Shown: positions 17,150 to 25,762, numbered from the stretch's first letter. The stretch is DNA of 64,000 nucleotides from JAZRWQ01 sp045541395 (GCA_045541395.1 JAZQIZ010000031.1:13453-77452), one strand, 5' to 3'. Program-made: numbers and translations. The notes: generated from the sequence alone by a model not told the origin.

Positions 17150-18432
17150 TCTGCTTTACCTCCCTTTTTCTTCTTAAGTATAACAACTACAACGGCTGCA
17201 ATAATAACAACTGCTGCTGCAATGCCGCCTATAAGCGCCCAGTTTACAGGGGGCTTTTCGCCAATGGAAACCTCTTCGCCGGAGGGAACAACTGCCTGAA
17301 TGGAAGGCAGGATCTCTTCGGGCTCTGTGTTTTCTTCTTCTACTTCTGTGGGAGTAGCACCAACTTCGCGGATCATAATATCATCGGCAAAGGCCTTCTT
17401 GCCGGAAGCAAGAGCGTTTGCAACTATTCTGACCTTAATGGGGGTATTAGGCGCAACGAAACGGAAGGAAACGGTTTCCCATTCTTCGTTAGTGGAGCAT
17501 TTGCCTGCACCTAATCTGCCTTCGTTAATATCGATAAACAAGTTTCCTTCGTAATCTGCAGGGCGGAAGAAGGATGCGTCTACCTGATAGGTCTTACCGC
17601 TTTCAAGCTGTAAGTATGCTTCCTGACCTTCCTGGCCGGTGTAATACACGCCTGCGTTTTCGAAGTTCTGGCCGGTACCAGCGCCGGTAGCCTGAATACC
17701 GCCGGTGCCGTCAACGCCAACACCGTCCATAGGCATCCAATAACCGCCGTTCCAGTCAACTCTGAACCACCACTTGGAAACAGCCGCACTGTTAAAGCTG
17801 CCGTTATCAAGGAGGTTATCGCCTAAAAGCTGAGTTTCAAGGTCTGCAGCAGGGTCACTGCCGTTGCTTTCAGCCTTATGGTTGCCGGAAAGGCTAATAA
17901 GGCTAATATCGTCTACGGTGATCGTCTCATCTGCAGCAAGACCGTTTACAACAAGTCTTATTTTAAGCTTAGAAGCTTCTGCGGGAGCAGTAAAGGTAAA
18001 GGAAACGCCTTCCCAACCGCCTGCGCCGCCTGCGTGAGCAGAACCGAGCGCGCCTTCGTTTACGTCCATATATACGTCAGCTTCAACGCCTTCGTCATAA
18101 TGAACCATAAAGGAGAGCTTATACTCCTCGTTAGGTAATGCTGCAAAGCCTGCTTCCTGCCCTTCGGATACTGTATAGAACAGGCCTGCGTTCTGATCTG
18201 CAGTTCCTTCGCCAACGCCGGTTACTGTAAGGCCGCCTGTGCCTTCATAACCGCCGGAGGCTGTGTGCTGCCAGGTGCCGCCGTTCCAGTCGGCTCTCAT
18301 CCACCAGCCGGTAAGATTACCGCTGTTGAAATCGCCGTTCTGAAGCAGGCCGCCACCATCTGCACTAACGCCTACTACCACAAGGGACATAAGCATAAGT
18401 GCCGAAAGAATTAATGTTAATACCTTCTTCAT
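17146..18432 (-). CDS. membrane-anchored protein with two carbohydrate-binding-like modules
   Basis: A 428-residue exported protein with an N-terminal signal peptide. Two homologous modules of about 150 residues follow: module 1 has LLQNGDFNSGNLTGWWMRAD, module 2 has LLDNGSFNSAAVSKWWFRVD. Each ends with a beta strand like TVDDISLI or FADDIMIRE. This is the pattern of CBM4_9-type jelly-roll modules. A Glu-rich linker and a C-terminal membrane helix (WALIGGIAAAVVIIAAVVVV) with KKKKGG tail follow, with no sortase motif. Its stop overlaps the start of GH36 copy 3. No promoter is visible before it; expression probably depends on read-through of the hairpin-rich region 18476-18595. Confidence 0.8.
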   Translation of the reverse strand: MKKVLTLILSALMLMSLVVVGVSADGGGLLQNGDFNSGNLTGWWMRADWNGGTWQHTASGGYEGTGGLTVTGVGEGTADQNAGLFYTVSEGQEAGFAALPNEEYKLSFMVHYDEGVEADVYMDVNEGALGSAHAGGAGGWEGVSFTFTAPAEASKLKIRLVVNGLAADETITVDDISLISLSGNHKAESNGSDPAADLETQLLGDNLLDNGSFNSAAVSKWWFRVDWNGGYWMPMDGVGVDGTGGIQATGAGTGQNFENAGVYYTGQEGQEAYLQLESGKTYQVDASFFRPADYEGNLFIDINEGRLGAGKCSTNEEWETVSFRFVAPNTPIKVRIVANALASGKKAFADDIMIREVGATPTEVEEENTEPEEILPSIQAVVPSGEEVSIGEKPPVNWALIGGIAAAVVIIAAVVVVILKKKKGGKAE

Positions 18433-18475
18433 TTACTTTTTCCTCTTTTTAATAAATTACATTAGGTTTGCCTTT

Positions 18476-18595
18476 GACGGCCCTTGCCGTCACGAATAAT
18501 CAACTGCTTAAAAAAACAGTTGCTATAAGCCTGAGCCCTCAGGCTCATAACAACTATTTTTTCTTCAACGAGGGGGCTGGGAAATCCCAGCCCCC
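18476..18595 (-). terminator. cluster of hairpins between two surface-protein genes
   Basis: Read on the minus strand, four structures follow each other: GGGGGCTGGG/CCCAGCCCCC (18572-18595); a long interrupted stem AGTTG-TAT-AGCCTGA with its complement followed by seven T (about 18514-18557, a good intrinsic terminator); CAACTG...CAGTTG (18501-18522), which overlaps the T run and could pair alternatively; and GACGG/CCGTC (18476-18491). Together they can partly terminate or attenuate transcription between the 661-residue-frame surface gene and the GH36 operon. Confidence 0.65.
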
Positions 18596-18616
18596 ATTTA
18601 AGGTAGAATTATTAAA

Positions 18617-20518
18617 TTACTTAGAAAGAACAGACTTCTTAGCAACAACAACGCCTACTACAGATGCGAGCATAAGAGCTACAACTGCGAATACGCTCAT
18701 ATTGTCAGCGGTCTTAGGAGCTTCTTCCTTCTTGTCTTCTTCCTTCTTGTCTTCTTCTACTTCTTCGTCTTCAACGGGTTCGTCTTCAACGGGTTCATCT
18801 TCAACGGGTTCGTCTTCAACGGGTTCGTCTTCGGGATCTTCACCGGGTTCTTCGGGATCTTCGGGATCCTGGCCGGGTTCTTCGGGATCTTCGGGATCAA
18901 CGATTTCGTCTTCAGGAACGTCAACGATGATGTCGCCGAAAGAGGTACCCCAAGAGTTCATAGCTTCGAGAGCGCCGCCTGCACCGAGAACTGCGGGATA
19001 CTGGGAAGGATCAATGTTCCAATCCCAAGAGAAAGCTTCTTCACCCTTTTCGCCGTTTTCATCAACTTCGTAGATAACTACGTTGTCAATATAGAAACGA
19101 TCAGCGAATACGGTGTCAGCAGTATCAGCGATAGTGTAAATTCTGTAGCAGTAGCCGTTAATAATGTTGCCATCGCCAGGAGCGAAGTCTTCGTAAGGCT
19201 TATCCATGGTGAGGACAGGAGATTCTACGTGTTCCCAGTTGTTAGACTGGAATACATAGGAGCCCTTAGCGCCGGGAACCATGCCGTCAGAGAAGTCAAA
19301 CATAATAGTTTCGCCTGCGGTACCCTTAACGTCAAATTCCATGATATACTGCTTGCCAGCTTCGATATTATAGTTATCGTCAGCATCCTTGCCGGTCCAC
19401 TGATAGATAGCAGCATAGTTGCCGGGTCTATCTTCAGTTCTGTTACCCTGGAGCCAGATGCACTTTTCAGGAGCTTCTACTTCGGGATCTTCAGGAGGTT
19501 CGGGTTCAACGATTTCTTCGCCTAATTCATAGATAGCAATATCCTTGAGCTGGAAGGTTAAAGCGCCACTTTCACCGCCGATGGAGTATACACGAGCAGA
19601 AACGCCGTTGCCATAGTTAGGATCGGTTTCAGGGATATCTTCCCAAGTAATATTGGCAGTCATAGTTTCGGAAGTTACAGTTTCCCAAACGCCGGTTTCC
19701 TGGAAGGTGTAAGAACCGCCCATGCCAACGGAACCGTCTTTAAAGTCAAACATAATGGACTTGCCAGCTTCGCCCTTAGCCTGGAAGGACATAACATAGT
19801 CTTCACCTAAAACAACGTTAAAGTTGCCGTCAGTCTTGCCGGTCCAGAACATCTGAGCGCCGTAACCGTCAGTTGCGTCAAGAGTTACACAGCCGAGGCC
19901 GGTAGCACCGTCAGCCCAAGAGCCGAAGGGAGCGGATTCGGGAGTGGTAACGTCCCAAGAGAATACAGCAGTTTCAGTAGCTTCGTTAATGATAGTAACT
20001 TCGTCGAGGTAGAAGGTTAAAGCACCGTCAGTACCGCCGATGGAGTATACACGAGCAGAAACGCCGTTTACATAGTTGCCATCAGATTCGGGGATATCTT
20101 CATAAGTCAGATCAGACTTAAGACCTGTAAAGGTAGCAGTTTCCCAAACGCCGGTTTCTGCGAAGGTGTAGGAACCGCCCATGCCAACAGAGCCATCCTT
20201 GAAGTCCATCATAATGGACTTGCCAGCTTCGCCCTTAACCTTAACGGATACAGTATAGGTTTCGCCTAAAACAACGTTAAAGTTGCCATCGGGCTTACCG
20301 GTCCAGAACATCTGAGCGCCGTAACCATCAGCAGCATCAAGCTTAACGTAGTCAGCAGTAGTGGTTGCGCCATCGCCCCAAGAACCATAAGGACCAGCTT
20401 CAACAGTTTCGCAAGAAAATGCGAAAACCTGAGTCTGTTCACGAGCAGCAGTAACGATGCCGGTGAAAAGACCTACCAGCATTACTAATGCCAGTATGAA
20501 CGCGAGATTCTTTTTCAT
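18617..20518 (-). CDS. surface-anchored protein with three repeats of a Trp-rich module
   Basis: A 633-residue exported protein. The signal peptide is MKKNLAFILALVMLVGLFTG. Three copies of a roughly 150-residue module follow (about residues 28-175, 178-330, 350-510), marked by GPYGSWGDGAT, GAQMFWTGK, FNVVLGE, KGEAGKSI, DFKDGSVGMGGSYTF and GALTF. An acidic Pro/Glu/Asp linker follows with tandem EPVED units. The C-terminus has APKTADNM, a hydrophobic helix and a short KK tail, like a variant sortase signal of the NPxTG/D type. The start at 20518 follows GGAGGA; a 28-residue upstream extension is rejected. Function is unknown; carbohydrate binding at the surface is inferred from module shape and the GH36 neighbours. 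Confidence 0.8.
   Translation of the reverse strand: MKKNLAFILALVMLVGLFTGIVTAAREQTQVFAFSCETVEAGPYGSWGDGATTTADYVKLDAADGYGAQMFWTGKPDGNFNVVLGETYTVSVKVKGEAGKSIMMDFKDGSVGMGGSYTFAETGVWETATFTGLKSDLTYEDIPESDGNYVNGVSARVYSIGGTDGALTFYLDEVTIINEATETAVFSWDVTTPESAPFGSWADGATGLGCVTLDATDGYGAQMFWTGKTDGNFNVVLGEDYVMSFQAKGEAGKSIMFDFKDGSVGMGGSYTFQETGVWETVTSETMTANITWEDIPETDPNYGNGVSARVYSIGGESGALTFQLKDIAIYELGEEIVEPEPPEDPEVEAPEKCIWLQGNRTEDRPGNYAAIYQWTGKDADDNYNIEAGKQYIMEFDVKGTAGETIMFDFSDGMVPGAKGSYVFQSNNWEHVESPVLTMDKPYEDFAPGDGNIINGYCYRIYTIADTADTVFADRFYIDNVVIYEVDENGEKGEEAFSWDWNIDPSQYPAVLGAGGALEAMNSWGTSFGDIIVDVPEDEIVDPEDPEEPGQDPEDPEEPGEDPEDEPVEDEPVEDEPVEDEPVEDEEVEEDKKEEDKKEEAPKTADNMSVFAVVALMLASVVGVVVAKKSVLSK
18766..18825 (-). 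repeat. four 15-bp tandem repeats coding EPVED units
   Basis: The unit CGTCTTCAACGGGTT (plus strand) occurs at 18766, 18781, 18796 (one change) and 18811, and a partial fifth unit follows. It encodes the acidic stalk of the surface protein. Such in-frame repeats can vary in number between strains. Confidence 0.9.
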
Positions 20519-20573
20519 AAAAAATTTCCTCCTTAAATAATTAAAATGAATAAAACGTCCATTTTGTATAAAT

Positions 20574-20602
20574 ATTATACGCAAACGATTGCGGAAAGTC
20601 AA
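20574..20602 (-). promoter_or_regulatory. promoter with LacI-type operator inside the spacer
   Basis: On the minus strand TTGACT (20597-20602), 17-bp spacer, TATAAT (20574-20579). The spacer holds the palindrome CGCAAACGATTGCG (20580-20593), a typical LacI/GalR operator. Repressor binding would block RNA polymerase directly. The same operator core recurs at 21853-21866. Confidence 0.82.
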
Positions 20603-20858
20603 TATTTTAAGGCTTTTTTAAAGAATTTACCTTTATTTTTGGTGTTTTCACCAAAAAACTATTAGCAAAACCAGGTTGAAATGTGTGGTATTGCACAAAG
20701 GGTTGAAAGTTATCAAATGGTATACCATACTAATACGTAAAGACACCTGATATTTGCGAAAATTTTGCGAAAATTTTCGTGGTAATTTACGAAATAATTC
20801 ACCTGCAAAAGCAATATTTATAAATAAAAAAAGACAACTTATGCTCTGCATTGCCAAT

Positions 20859-20897
20859 AAAAAAAGAAGCCAAGCCGGGCTTGACTTCTTTTTTTAT
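20859..20897 (-). terminator. terminator after the single-module surface protein
   Basis: Hairpin AGAAGCCAAGC-CGG-GCTTGACTTCT flanked by A and T runs. The gene-free stretch 20603-20908 otherwise holds AT-rich sequence upstream of the promoter at 20574-20602 and no coding frame I can support. Confidence 0.8.
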
Positions 20898-20908
20898 TAG
20901 TTGGTTAA

Positions 20909-21793
20909 TTACTTGGAAAGAACGGACTTCTTAACAACAACGATAGCAACAGCGGAGATTGCCATAAGAGCAACTACAACGCCGATAACCATATTGTCGG
21001 AAGTAGCGGGGTTCTTGGTAGCGCCGCCGATAACTTCACCCTTTTCGTCAACGATAACGGTGTTGCCTTCTTCGTCCTTTTCAACCTTACCGATTACATT
21101 ACCTTCTTTGTCAACAACAACTTCGTTGCCTTCTTCGTCGGTAGTGATTTCGCCTTCGAGCTGTTCGCCTTCGCCGTCTTCACCTTCGGGAGTTTCGATG
21201 ATAACGTCTTCAGTGTATTCATAGATAACGATATCGTCTACAGTAACTTCGGAAGCTGCGAGGGGGTTGCCGTTGGGGTGAAGGTAGATACGTACGGGAT
21301 AGCCGTTGAGGATGGACTGATCGCCAGGAGCGAGATCTAATTCATGATCAACGGTAACGGTCATAGGAGCAGACCAAACGTCTTCCCATTCGCCGGTGGT
21401 TTCGAAGGTGTAAGCACCGTTCATACCGATGGAGCCATCCTTGAAGTCATACTGAACTTCTTTGCCTGCTTCACCCTTAGCTTTGAAGTTAAGGATGTAG
21501 GTCTTGCCGTATTCAACAGCATAAACGTTTTCTTCAGCGCCTTCTTCTTTGAGGTTACCGGTCCACATATAATATGCAGCATAGCCGGTATCACCAGCAT
21601 TGTCAGCAGGTCTGATAATAATATTGTTATCATCAGTAGCAGTAGCGCCGTAAGCCCAAGCGCCCCATTCAGCGCCGCCGAGGGAGCTGCAGTCCCAAGA
21701 GAATACTGCATCGCCGATGCCGGCAGAAACGATACCGGTGCAAAGGCCGATTACCATTACTAAAGCGAGTACTAATACAAGACTCTTCTTCAT
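20909..21793 (-). CDS. surface-anchored protein with one Trp-rich module
   Basis: A 294-residue exported protein with signal peptide MKKSLVLVLALVMVIGLCTG. One module (about residues 27-185) is homologous to those of the larger surface protein at 18617-20518, with GAWAYGAT, AAYYMWTG, KAKGEAGKEVQYDFKDGS and AYTFETTGEW. An acidic linker with repeated EGNxxV units follows, then NPATSDNM, a hydrophobic helix and a tail ending KKSVLSK, identical to the tail of the larger protein. This suggests a shared anchoring route, possibly a variant sortase signal. The start follows GGAGGA. It has its own LacI-type operator promoter. Confidence 0.8.
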   Translation of the reverse strand: MKKSLVLVLALVMVIGLCTGIVSAGIGDAVFSWDCSSLGGAEWGAWAYGATATDDNNIIIRPADNAGDTGYAAYYMWTGNLKEEGAEENVYAVEYGKTYILNFKAKGEAGKEVQYDFKDGSIGMNGAYTFETTGEWEDVWSAPMTVTVDHELDLAPGDQSILNGYPVRIYLHPNGNPLAASEVTVDDIVIYEYTEDVIIETPEGEDGEGEQLEGEITTDEEGNEVVVDKEGNVIGKVEKDEEGNTVIVDEKGEVIGGATKNPATSDNMVIGVVVALMAISAVAIVVVKKSVLSK

Positions 21794-21846
21794 AATAAAT
21801 TTCCTCCTAAATAATTTTAAAGACAAGTAGTCTATTTTGTATAATC

Positions 21847-21875
21847 ATTATACGCAAACGATTGCTTAATGTCAA
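21847..21875 (-). promoter_or_regulatory. promoter with LacI-type operator inside the spacer
   Basis: TTGACA (21870-21875), 17-bp spacer, TATAAT (21847-21852) on the minus strand, with CGCAAACGATTGC at 21853-21865 in the spacer. It matches the arrangement at 20574-20602, and the LacI-type gene lies directly upstream. Confidence 0.82.
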
Positions 21876-21946
21876 TAAGTTTTATTTTAATTTCCTGAAT
21901 TTATTTAAATTTTGTTATTTTGTACAAAAGAAAAAAGAAGTGAAGC

Positions 21947-22999
21947 TCACTTCTTTTTTGATTTATACTGATAGTATCTGTAATTACTTTTAAAGAGCAG
22001 CTGAGGGGGCACGACGATATTTTTCTCGGGCATTCTTTTCTCACCCAGCCAGAAATACATTGCCATAAAGGCCTTTCTTGCCTGTTTATAAAGGTCCTGA
22101 TAGATGGTGGCGTGAACAATATTGTTTTCAAGCATATAAGCAAGATCGTCAAACATATCGGTGGCAACCACCTTTATTTTATCGGCAAGACCCATTTCCG
22201 TTAAAAGGCGGCAGATGGAGGTACTGTTGGCGGTGGTGATATAAATACCGTCAACCTCGCAGGTTTCAAGCACTTCTTTGGTTTCGAAATAGGCGGTATC
22301 GGCTTCGTCCAGGGTATCTACCATATGAGTCACTTTTACGCCGTATTTTTTAGAGTGATAGAAGAATGCGCGGGCGGTTTTAAAGTGGATATCCGATTTC
22401 ATATCGCCTGTAACAAGAAGGATATTTTTTCTCGCACCGTGGATCATAAAAGAAAGCATCTGCGCGGCGGCCTCGGCGGCGGCTTCGGCATTACCGGTAC
22501 AGGCAAAAAGATGCCTTGCTCTTTCCAGGTAAGAGGTAAGGCCCGCAACGGGGATACCGTTATCCATTGTGGCGGTTATTTTGTCCATAATAAGCTTTTC
22601 ATCGTTAGCGGACATAACTATACCGTCACAGTTTTCTTCTATAAGCTCATCTATAAGACTGCAGTATTTTTCTGCAGAGGAGGAGCCTGCTTTAATAACC
22701 TTAAGAGATAATACCACCTTATAGTCAAAAAGCCTGTCATGAGCTTCACGGATACCTCTTATAAGCTCACGGGAGGTATGCTCGATATCACCTGCCAGGA
22801 TAACGCCTATTTTTATTGCCTTTTTTGTAAGGCGGGAAGCCATACGGTTGGGGGTATAGCCGTATTCCTTGGCGGTTTTTAGTATGTATGCGCGCTTTTC
22901 TTCGTTCATTTTATAATCTTCCTTAAAAGCGCGGCTTACCTCCGAAGCGGAGATATTCATTATTTTGGCCAATTTTGTAATGGAAATATTATCGTCCAA
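21947..22999 (-). CDS. LacI-family transcriptional regulator of the surface/GH36 locus
   Basis: About 350 residues: an N-terminal LacI helix-turn-helix (ITKLAKIMNISASEVSRAFK), a hinge (YTPNRMASRLTKKA), then a periplasmic-binding-protein-like sensor (IGVILAGDIEHTSRELIRGI). The start is uncertain. A TTG at 22999 has AGGTAGGTG 6 nt upstream, whereas an in-frame GTG at 23008 lies on that site. It is the first gene of the minus-strand locus, next to two promoters carrying CGCAAACGATTGC operators, so it is the prime candidate for binding them. Its own promoter (23022-23050) lacks that palindrome. Confidence 0.88.
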   Translation of the reverse strand: MDDNISITKLAKIMNISASEVSRAFKEDYKMNEEKRAYILKTAKEYGYTPNRMASRLTKKAIKIGVILAGDIEHTSRELIRGIREAHDRLFDYKVVLSLKVIKAGSSSAEKYCSLIDELIEENCDGIVMSANDEKLIMDKITATMDNGIPVAGLTSYLERARHLFACTGNAEAAAEAAAQMLSFMIHGARKNILLVTGDMKSDIHFKTARAFFYHSKKYGVKVTHMVDTLDEADTAYFETKEVLETCEVDGIYITTANSTSICRLLTEMGLADKIKVVATDMFDDLAYMLENNIVHATIYQDLYKQARKAFMAMYFWLGEKRMPEKNIVVPPQLLFKSNYRYYQYKSKKK

Positions 23000-23021
23000 C
23001 TTATTCACCTACCTATACAAT

Positions 23022-23061
23022 ATAATACATAAAATTTACCAAGAAGTCAAGGATATTGACA
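23022..23061. promoter_or_regulatory. back-to-back promoters for the LacI gene and queH
   Basis: Minus strand: TTGACT (23045-23050), 17 bp, TATTAT (23022-23027), for the LacI gene. Plus strand: TTGACA (23056-23061), 17 bp, TAAAAT (23079-23084), for queH. The two -35 boxes are only 5 bp apart. The queH -10 box ends 7 nt before the ATG at 23092, so its mRNA may be leaderless. Confidence 0.7.
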
Positions 23062-23091
23062 TATCTCTCCAAAGGGTTTAAAATTATTGCT

Positions 23092-23694
23092 ATGGGTAAT
23101 GAATATATTAAAAAATTTGACACGCAGTGTATTGAAAGCAAGGGCAAAAAGCTTTTGCTTCATTGCTGTTGCGCGCCTTGCTCTTCCGCCACATTAGAGG
23201 CCCTTTGCGAGCATTTTGAGGTTACGGTGTATTTTTATAACCCCAACATTCAGCCTTACGGCGAATTTGAAAAGAGGGCAAACGAGCAGATCCGCTTTAT
23301 TAAGGAGCATTTTAAAAACAGGATCCGGGTAATAATTGCCCCCTATGAAGGGGAGCGTTTTTCAGAAATAGCACGAGGGCGGGAGCATTTGCCCGAAAAG
23401 AGCGAGCGCTGTTATCTTTGCTACAGGCTGAGAATGGAAAGCTGTGTGAAGTATGCCGGGGAGCATGGCTTTGACGCCTTTACCACCTCCCTTTCCATAA
23501 GCCCTCACAAAAACGCCCAATGGATAAACGAAATAGGCGAAGAATTAGAGAAAAGCTACGGAATAGAGTTTATTGCTTCGGATTTTAAAAAGAGAAACGG
23601 CTACAAGCGGTCTATTGAATTATCACGGGAATACGGGCTTTACCGACAGGACTGGTGCGGCTGCATATATTCCAAAAAAGAAAAACACGGCTGA
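23092..23694 (+). CDS. queH: epoxyqueuosine reductase QueH
   Basis: Last step of queuosine synthesis on tRNA: reduces epoxyqueuosine to queuosine. QueH is the cobalamin-independent Fe-S enzyme (formerly DUF208). Diagnostic features are LLLHCCCAPCS near residue 22 with the adjacent Cys ligands, FYNPNIQPYGEFEKR, ERCYLCYRLRME and the C-terminal YRQDWCGCIYS. The 200-residue length from the ATG at 23092 fits. An in-frame ATG at 23056 falls inside the -35 box, which supports the later start. It is convergent with the YfcC-type transporter gene and shares its terminator. Confidence 0.92.
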   Translation: MGNEYIKKFDTQCIESKGKKLLLHCCCAPCSSATLEALCEHFEVTVYFYNPNIQPYGEFEKRANEQIRFIKEHFKNRIRVIIAPYEGERFSEIARGREHLPEKSERCYLCYRLRMESCVKYAGEHGFDAFTTSLSISPHKNAQWINEIGEELEKSYGIEFIASDFKKRNGYKRSIELSREYGLYRQDWCGCIYSKKEKHG

Positions 23695-23703
23695 CGCCGT
23701 GTT
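23684..23703. terminator. bidirectional terminator between queH and the YfcC-type transporter
   Basis: Hairpin AACACGGC-TGAC-GCCGTGTT with a T run on the plus strand and an A run on the other side. It overlaps the end of queH. Confidence 0.82.
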
Positions 23704-23712
23704 TTTTATTTA

Positions 23713-25104
23713 TCAGTAACCGACAGCGAGGCCCAGAAGAAGCAGAGCACTTGTTAAAACAAGGTTCAAAAGCTGGAACTTCCAGGAGTATTTTACCCAT
23801 TTGCCGTAGCTTACGTTTACAAGGCTTAAGGCTATAAGCAGGGCGGCGTTGGTTGGATAGAAAACGTTGGAGAAGCCGTCACCAAAGGCAAAAGCCAAAA
23901 TTGAGAGCTGAGAGGATATGCCGAACATTGTGGCTATAGGGCCAATAAGGGGCATAAGCAGAAAGGCCTTTGCCGAGCCTGAGCTTATAAAGAAGTTCAT
24001 AACCAGAACTATCAAATAAATAAACAGGATGATCCCCCATTTAGGCATACTGCCTGCGGCGGTAACCGCGTAATGAAGGATGGTATCCAATATTTTAGCT
24101 TCGGTTAAAATATACTTAACCGAGCTTGCCATTAAAATAAGGAGCACGGCAGGCAAAATTGCAACGATGCCGCTGCCAAATCCCTTCAGAAGGCCTTTAA
24201 GGCCGATGCCTGCTTTAAGACAGGAAACAACACCTGCAATAAGGAAGGAGAGGGCAACTATTATCATAGTAAGGCTTTGCAATGCGGGAATAACGCCCGA
24301 AAGCAAAACGCAAACTATACCCAGACCTAAGATCAAACAGAAAAGAAGCAGGGCCTTATCCATATTTTTATCGGGGGTAAAGTTTTTCTCTTCGATATTA
24401 ACGGGGCTTTCGTGTTTTTTGGCGTGATGGCGAACGTAAAGGGTAAGGGCTACGTAGATAAGCACAAAGCTGAGAATGCGCATAGAAACGCCGGAGAACA
24501 TAGGCAGGCCTGCTATGCTTTGGGCAACGCCTACGGTAAAGGGGTTAAACACACCGGAGGCAAAGCCGCAACCGACCGCAAGTAAACTCATACCAAGGCC
24601 GGTAAAAATATCCCACCCTAAGGAAACGGCCAGGGAGACAACTATGGGCACCAGAGGAACACATTCTTCAAAAGAGCCTATAAAGGCACCCATTGCCATA
24701 AAGAAGAAAATAACGATATACATAAGCTTATAGCGGGCGTTACCGTATTTAACGGCTATACGCATAAGCATATATTCCATAAGGCCGCATTTTTCAAGGC
24801 AGGTAAACACACCGCCTATAACCAGCAAAAAGGCAATTACGGCAAGAAGAGTGCCGCCGCCTTCGGCCCCCAACACCAAAAAGGGAGAAAGGAGCCATTT
24901 CCAGAAAGGCAGACCGCCCTGAACCTCATTGAAGCCGCCTTCGGGAGAAATGACAAGATTACCGCTTTCATCCTCTACCCTCACAAACTCGCCGCCGGGC
25001 ACAAAGAAAGTAAGAGTATATGTAAGCATAGAAAGAAGAGCTATAACCAAAATGGCAGTCAAGAAGGATCGCACATTAATATTCAAACCTTTTTTCTGTT
25101 CCAT
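23713..25104 (-). CDS. YfcC-family membrane transporter
   Basis: A 463-residue membrane protein with about 12 hydrophobic segments, of the YfcC / C4-dicarboxylate anaerobic carrier-like group in the ion transporter superfamily. Typical stretches are LTYTLTFFVPGGEF near the N-terminus, GAFIGSFEECVPLVPI, GCGFASGVFNPFTVGVAQ and the late SSGSAKAFLLMPLIGPI. It probably takes up a small organic acid, amino acid or peptide with cations; the substrate is unknown. The start at 25104 follows AAGGTG; a 7-codon extension is less likely. It is monocistronic and faces queH. Confidence 0.85.
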   Translation of the reverse strand: MEQKKGLNINVRSFLTAILVIALLSMLTYTLTFFVPGGEFVRVEDESGNLVISPEGGFNEVQGGLPFWKWLLSPFLVLGAEGGGTLLAVIAFLLVIGGVFTCLEKCGLMEYMLMRIAVKYGNARYKLMYIVIFFFMAMGAFIGSFEECVPLVPIVVSLAVSLGWDIFTGLGMSLLAVGCGFASGVFNPFTVGVAQSIAGLPMFSGVSMRILSFVLIYVALTLYVRHHAKKHESPVNIEEKNFTPDKNMDKALLLFCLILGLGIVCVLLSGVIPALQSLTMIIVALSFLIAGVVSCLKAGIGLKGLLKGFGSGIVAILPAVLLILMASSVKYILTEAKILDTILHYAVTAAGSMPKWGIILFIYLIVLVMNFFISSGSAKAFLLMPLIGPIATMFGISSQLSILAFAFGDGFSNVFYPTNAALLIALSLVNVSYGKWVKYSWKFQLLNLVLTSALLLLGLAVGY

Positions 25105-25293
25105 TATTTCACCTTTTTCGTTCATTTTTTATTAATATACCACAAATAAAAAGTTTAGGCAAGAAAAATAAAAATTGCCCGGTTTTAATGAATAAAATAT
25201 TTTAATACTTGCACTAACCGCCCTATTTGCAACCTAAAACCAAGTTTTTTTGAATTAAATTGCAAGAATTTTATATTTTCTTGCAAGATACTA

Positions 25294-25321
25294 TTGACAA
25301 GCTCTGTAAATAGGTTATAAT
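25294..25321 (+). promoter_or_regulatory. strong promoter for the 128-residue protein gene
   Basis: TTGACA (25294-25299), 16-bp spacer, TATAAT (25316-25321), followed by AAAGGAGGT 8 nt before the ATG. All elements are near consensus, implying high expression. Confidence 0.8.
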
Positions 25322-25352
25322 AGAACCATAACAAACAAAGGAGGTACGTTTT

Positions 25353-25739
25353 ATGCAGAACAACACCAATGATCTTCCGTTATTATTGCTTGACAACAGC
25401 AGTATGATGTCTGTGCTGAATCAGGGAGAATTCAAATGTGATAATCTTTCCTTTGAAGATGCTCAGCATATTCTGGAGATACACGATGAATCTATGACTT
25501 TGAAATGCTTTGCCAACCCCGATATTGAACAGGTTATATTCGGTCATCTTGGCGTAACAAAGCGCAATTACACCTACAAGCGCATTCGCAATATGCGGGC
25601 GGGCCAGCACGCTATAGTTTTTAAATTATACGTTACCCCCTCTGAAACCCAGCCTGTTATTCAGGCGGATGACGGCGTAGAGGCAAAGAAAATTCAAAAC
25701 GTTTACGTTTACTGTCAGCACATTGTACGATTAAAATAA
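25353..25739 (+). CDS. uncharacterised 128-residue protein
   Basis: A soluble-looking protein starting MQNNTNDLPLLLLDNSSMMS with no signal peptide or membrane segment. The middle (FANPDIEQVIFGHLGVTK, then MRAGQHAIVFKLYVTPSETQ) has a faint likeness to the DUF1874/B116 type of small alpha-beta protein, but I cannot assign it. It has a near-consensus promoter, a consensus ribosome-binding site and its own terminator, so it is a real, probably well-expressed single gene. It sits between the YfcC transporter and the PFL operon with no clear functional link. Confidence 0.75.
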   Translation: MQNNTNDLPLLLLDNSSMMSVLNQGEFKCDNLSFEDAQHILEIHDESMTLKCFANPDIEQVIFGHLGVTKRNYTYKRIRNMRAGQHAIVFKLYVTPSETQPVIQADDGVEAKKIQNVYVYCQHIVRLK

Positions 25740-25762
25740 CCCATACGTTTTCCTTTCCTATA

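Noticed and set aside
18468..19073. Ser/Gly-rich 201-residue frame on the plus strand
   Set aside because: It is the antisense of the acidic Pro/Glu repeat region of a clear surface-protein gene; low complexity keeps the opposite strand open. No ribosome-binding site or family.
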